Assembly: GCA_012270625.1 (NCBI GenBank)
Contig: JAAXHZ010000308.1
Span: forward strand, 1 to 5,233
Direction of reading: 5' to 3'
Length of the DNA stretch: 5,233 nucleotides
Source of the DNA: Dehalococcoidia bacterium
Lineage (GTDB): Bacteria; Chloroflexota; Dehalococcoidia; SAR202; UBA11138
Below the pieces are notes generated by a model. It was not told the DNA's origin. It saw nothing but the letters and a program-made list of their open reading frames with translations, and did not search any database. Below, in pieces: positions 5,093 to 5,233 of this stretch; position 1 is the stretch's first letter, and each line of letters starts with the position of its first letter. Both the position numbers and the translations under genes were made by a program.

Positions 5093-5233
5093 ATGGCATC
5101 AAGAAGAGCTTGGGTTTTCTCGCTAGTCCTTTTGACCCTCTTTACGGTTCTGGCCGCTTGCGGCGAAGACGTAGTAGAAGTACCCGTCGAGAAGGTCGTT
5201 GAGATCGAGGTACCCGTCGAGAGGGTCGTTGAG
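5093..5233 (+). CDS. N-terminus of a lipoprotein, probably an ABC-transporter solute-binding protein (cut by window end)
   Basis: Only 47 codons are visible. MASRRAWVF gives a positively charged start, LVLLTLFTVLAAC a hydrophobic core, and the lipobox L20-A21-A22-C23 a lipidation site, so this is a secreted lipoprotein. The mature part opens with a ten-residue repeat, EVPVEKVVEI then EVPVERVVE, still running at the window edge. I associate such charged Val/Glu/Pro repeats after a lipobox with extracellular solute-binding proteins of ABC transporters in Chloroflexota, where they probably form a spacer between membrane anchor and binding domain. The binding domain itself is outside the window, so both function and ligand are inference. 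A strong Shine-Dalgarno and an AT-rich promoter region upstream suggest an independently regulated and possibly well-expressed gene. Confidence 0.75.
   Translation, partial: MASRRAWVFSLVLLTLFTVLAACGEDVVEVPVEKVVEIEVPVERVVE
5177..5233 (+). repeat. In-frame 30-base tandem repeat in the lipoprotein
   Basis: Copy one spans 5177-5206 and the truncated copy two 5207-5233. The 27 comparable bases differ at two positions (GAA/GAG and AAG/AGG). The period is exactly ten codons, and the array may continue beyond the window. Confidence 0.85.

Noticed and set aside
5177..5233. Possible CRISPR-like array because of the 30-base period
   Set aside because: There are no spacers between units, the copies are head to tail, and the repeat is in frame within a lipoprotein gene.

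Overview
The window reads as an ordinary bacterial chromosome segment, moderately GC-rich, with every supported gene on the + strand. The most telling taxonomic hint is the last gene. It is a lipoprotein whose mature N-terminus starts with a ten-residue repeat of the EVPVEKVVEI type, a style I associate with solute-binding lipoproteins of Chloroflexota (Dehalococcoidia/SAR202-like lineages). Together with a hydantoinase-type amidohydrolase and an APH-fold kinase this suggests an uncultured Chloroflexota bacterium, but that is inference from gene style and not a demonstrated placement.

Left part (1-1490): the 3' end of a gene of unknown function overlaps by one base (TGATG) a gene for a 314-residue lipoprotein of unknown function. 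They look like an operon. Next comes a cyclic amidohydrolase of the D-hydantoinase/dihydropyrimidinase family (1547-2983). It has its own strong Shine-Dalgarno and a plausible promoter that overlaps the lipoprotein stop codon. All metal ligands are visible, but the usual substrate-contacting tyrosine is a phenylalanine.

Middle (2984-3806): a compact VapBC-type toxin-antitoxin pair (ribbon-helix-helix antitoxin and PIN-domain toxin, one-base overlap). Directly after the toxin stop lies a 31-codon internal slice of a second hydantoinase gene, about 90% identical in DNA to the intact one upstream. The toxin-antitoxin pair is therefore bracketed by a 92-bp direct repeat.

Right part (3811-5233): an intact aminoglycoside-phosphotransferase-fold kinase is followed by a gene-poor stretch of about 370 bases. 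This stretch is not empty. It contains a decayed copy of the 5' end of the same kinase family (insertion, stop codons and a one-base frameshift), then an AT-rich promoter/operator region, then the start of a solute-binding-type lipoprotein cut by the window edge.

The main story is local duplication and decay. Both intact metabolic genes, hydantoinase and kinase, have a broken relative within about 1 kb, and a toxin-antitoxin cassette sits at one of the junctions. I see no phage, transposase, CRISPR, tRNA or rRNA. I cannot claim a wholly new system here. The most interesting objects are the two gene remnants, the repeat-flanked toxin-antitoxin module and the atypical hydantoinase active site.
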